Assembly (NCBI GenBank): GCA_905182995.1
Contig: CAJJDP010000092.1
Span: forward strand, 192,055-256,054
Length of the DNA: 64,000 bases
Direction: 5' to 3'
Source: Paramecium octaurelia
Taxonomy: Eukaryota > Ciliophora > Oligohymenophorea > Peniculida > Parameciidae
Part shown: positions 63,173-64,000 of the stretch, piece by piece
How the letters are laid out: the number at the start of each line of letters is the position of its first letter
Numbering within the stretch: position 1 is the stretch's first letter
Translations under genes and position numbers: made by a program
The notes under the pieces: generated by a model
The model's input: only the letters and a program-made list of their open reading frames with translations
The model's database searches: none
Told to the model about the DNA's origin: nothing

Positions 63173-64000
63173 TCATAGTTTTATCAAGCATCCGTTTTTG
63201 ATTATCACTAGGGAAAATTCAGAATCTAAACTCAAAAATTCACAAAAAGAATATTCTTGAGTTAGCATCTTTTTTTATTTTTCCTAGAGAATCTCTATTT
63301 TGGATAGGATCATATCAATTTCCTGAATGTTCCAACGAGGACTGATCTCGAAATCAGTCTTATTGAGTCTTTTGGCTTTGTGACCTAATTATAGAATTAT
63401 TCGAATACCATAATATTTTTAAAGCTATTTGAATTTGTGTTTAAGAGCAAATTCGGTTCTTCTCTTGTATTTGGTGATCATTGACAATTTTAAAGATATG
63501 TCAGCCCACCTTCGTCCATTCTGAAGTAGCAATTATAGAAAGTGTAACTCCTCAGATCTAGACCATGGTTCTCTAGTTTGATTAAATGTGTATAATTACC
63601 TATTAATCTATGGATCAAGTTTGTTGTTCCATCTCTCTCTACATTGTTTAGCATTTCTAAGAATTTCAGATTTACAGATTAGATTGTATTGATTAGCAAT
63701 AGAGCTCCACTTTTTCTTGCAACGACTGGTGTTGTCCCTAAGTAATAGTTAAATATGAATACAAAATGATTTGCAACAAAGTTTTATCCTCAAAGGAAGA
63801 CCAAGGTTGTCTGGGAAGTTGTGCTTTATAGAAAGATTAGAATTTAAAGCACAATTCTGACAGACTCCTTTGCTTTGGCATTAACTTTTGGACCTTCTCC
63901 CAGTCGAAGCGATTCTTTAAATATTCGATCAATACTATACCTTTATGCATCTAGGATTTAGACTCAAGACAACGAGTTATAAGAAAATCTCTTCATTTTG
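63173..64000 (-). CDS. Myb-repeat DNA-binding protein, 5' part beyond the window
   Basis: C-terminal part of a gene that continues past 64000. At least three Myb-like units are visible: EIFLQLVVLSLNPRCIK..FDWEKVQKLM, then QPWSSFEDKTLLQIILDN..KWSSIANQYNL, then EPWSRSEELHFLQLLLQNG with RRWADISLKL. The linkers between them match R2R3-type Mybs (AKQCRERWNNKLDPQINR). Introns of 26 nt (AAG), 25 nt (TAG) and 27 nt (TAG) keep the frame. The end after residue ~230 is uncertain and may stop earlier than 63173. Confidence 0.82.

Overview
The window is macronuclear-type DNA of a ciliate, most like Paramecium or a close oligohymenophorean relative. It is very AT-rich. Almost every real protein is interrupted by TAA and TAG in the standard code, but reads through cleanly when both are glutamine and only TGA stops. 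Introns are tiny (about 17-38 nt), start with GT and end in TAG, CAG, AAG or occasionally GAG. Genes sit tail to tail or head to head with 10-100 bp between them. No mobile element, rRNA, CRISPR array or bacterial operon signal was seen. I checked most gene models by confirming that exon length after intron removal is divisible by three.

Layout, left to right. 0.1-5 kb: a coiled-coil protein, the ciliary protein CFAP58 and an IQ/MORN-repeat protein, then a decayed gene. 5.8-9.9 kb: an importin-alpha-like protein, a kinase with an altered DFG motif and a truncated hemoglobin. 10.6-19.1 kb: a decayed gene, profilin, a seven-helix membrane protein, an unknown protein and a fused double-domain phosphofructokinase. 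19.2-28.9 kb: two unknown proteins, a long coiled coil, a two-EH-domain endocytic protein, a small secreted protein, the tRNA methyltransferase TRMT10 and a Tesmin/LIN54-type CXC regulator. 29.2-33.9 kb: two TMEM43/LUMA paralogs flanking a bZIP factor. 33.9-42.8 kb: coiled-coil and unknown proteins and a six-helix cyclic-nucleotide-type channel. 43.2-49.9 kb: a Myb protein, an unknown protein, tRNA-Arg(CCG), a GET1/WRB homologue, a second kinase and a DHHC palmitoyltransferase. 50.4-64 kb: an ABCA transporter, a G-patch protein, an acylated MORN protein, a B-box/WD protein, unknown proteins and the 3' part of a second Myb gene.

The genes are mostly unrelated neighbours, as is usual in eukaryotes. 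Recurrent themes are membrane traffic and membrane-protein biogenesis (EH protein, DHHC, GET1, ABCA, TMEM43 pair), cilia/cortex (CFAP58, MORN proteins, coiled coils) and DNA-binding regulators (bZIP, two Myb proteins, CXC). The least expected signals are the channel without a K+ filter, the DFN kinase, an ABCA model lacking its first helix, an ATGA overlap between two same-strand genes, relaxed splice acceptors, and several otherwise intact frames broken by a single TGA or a one-base shift.
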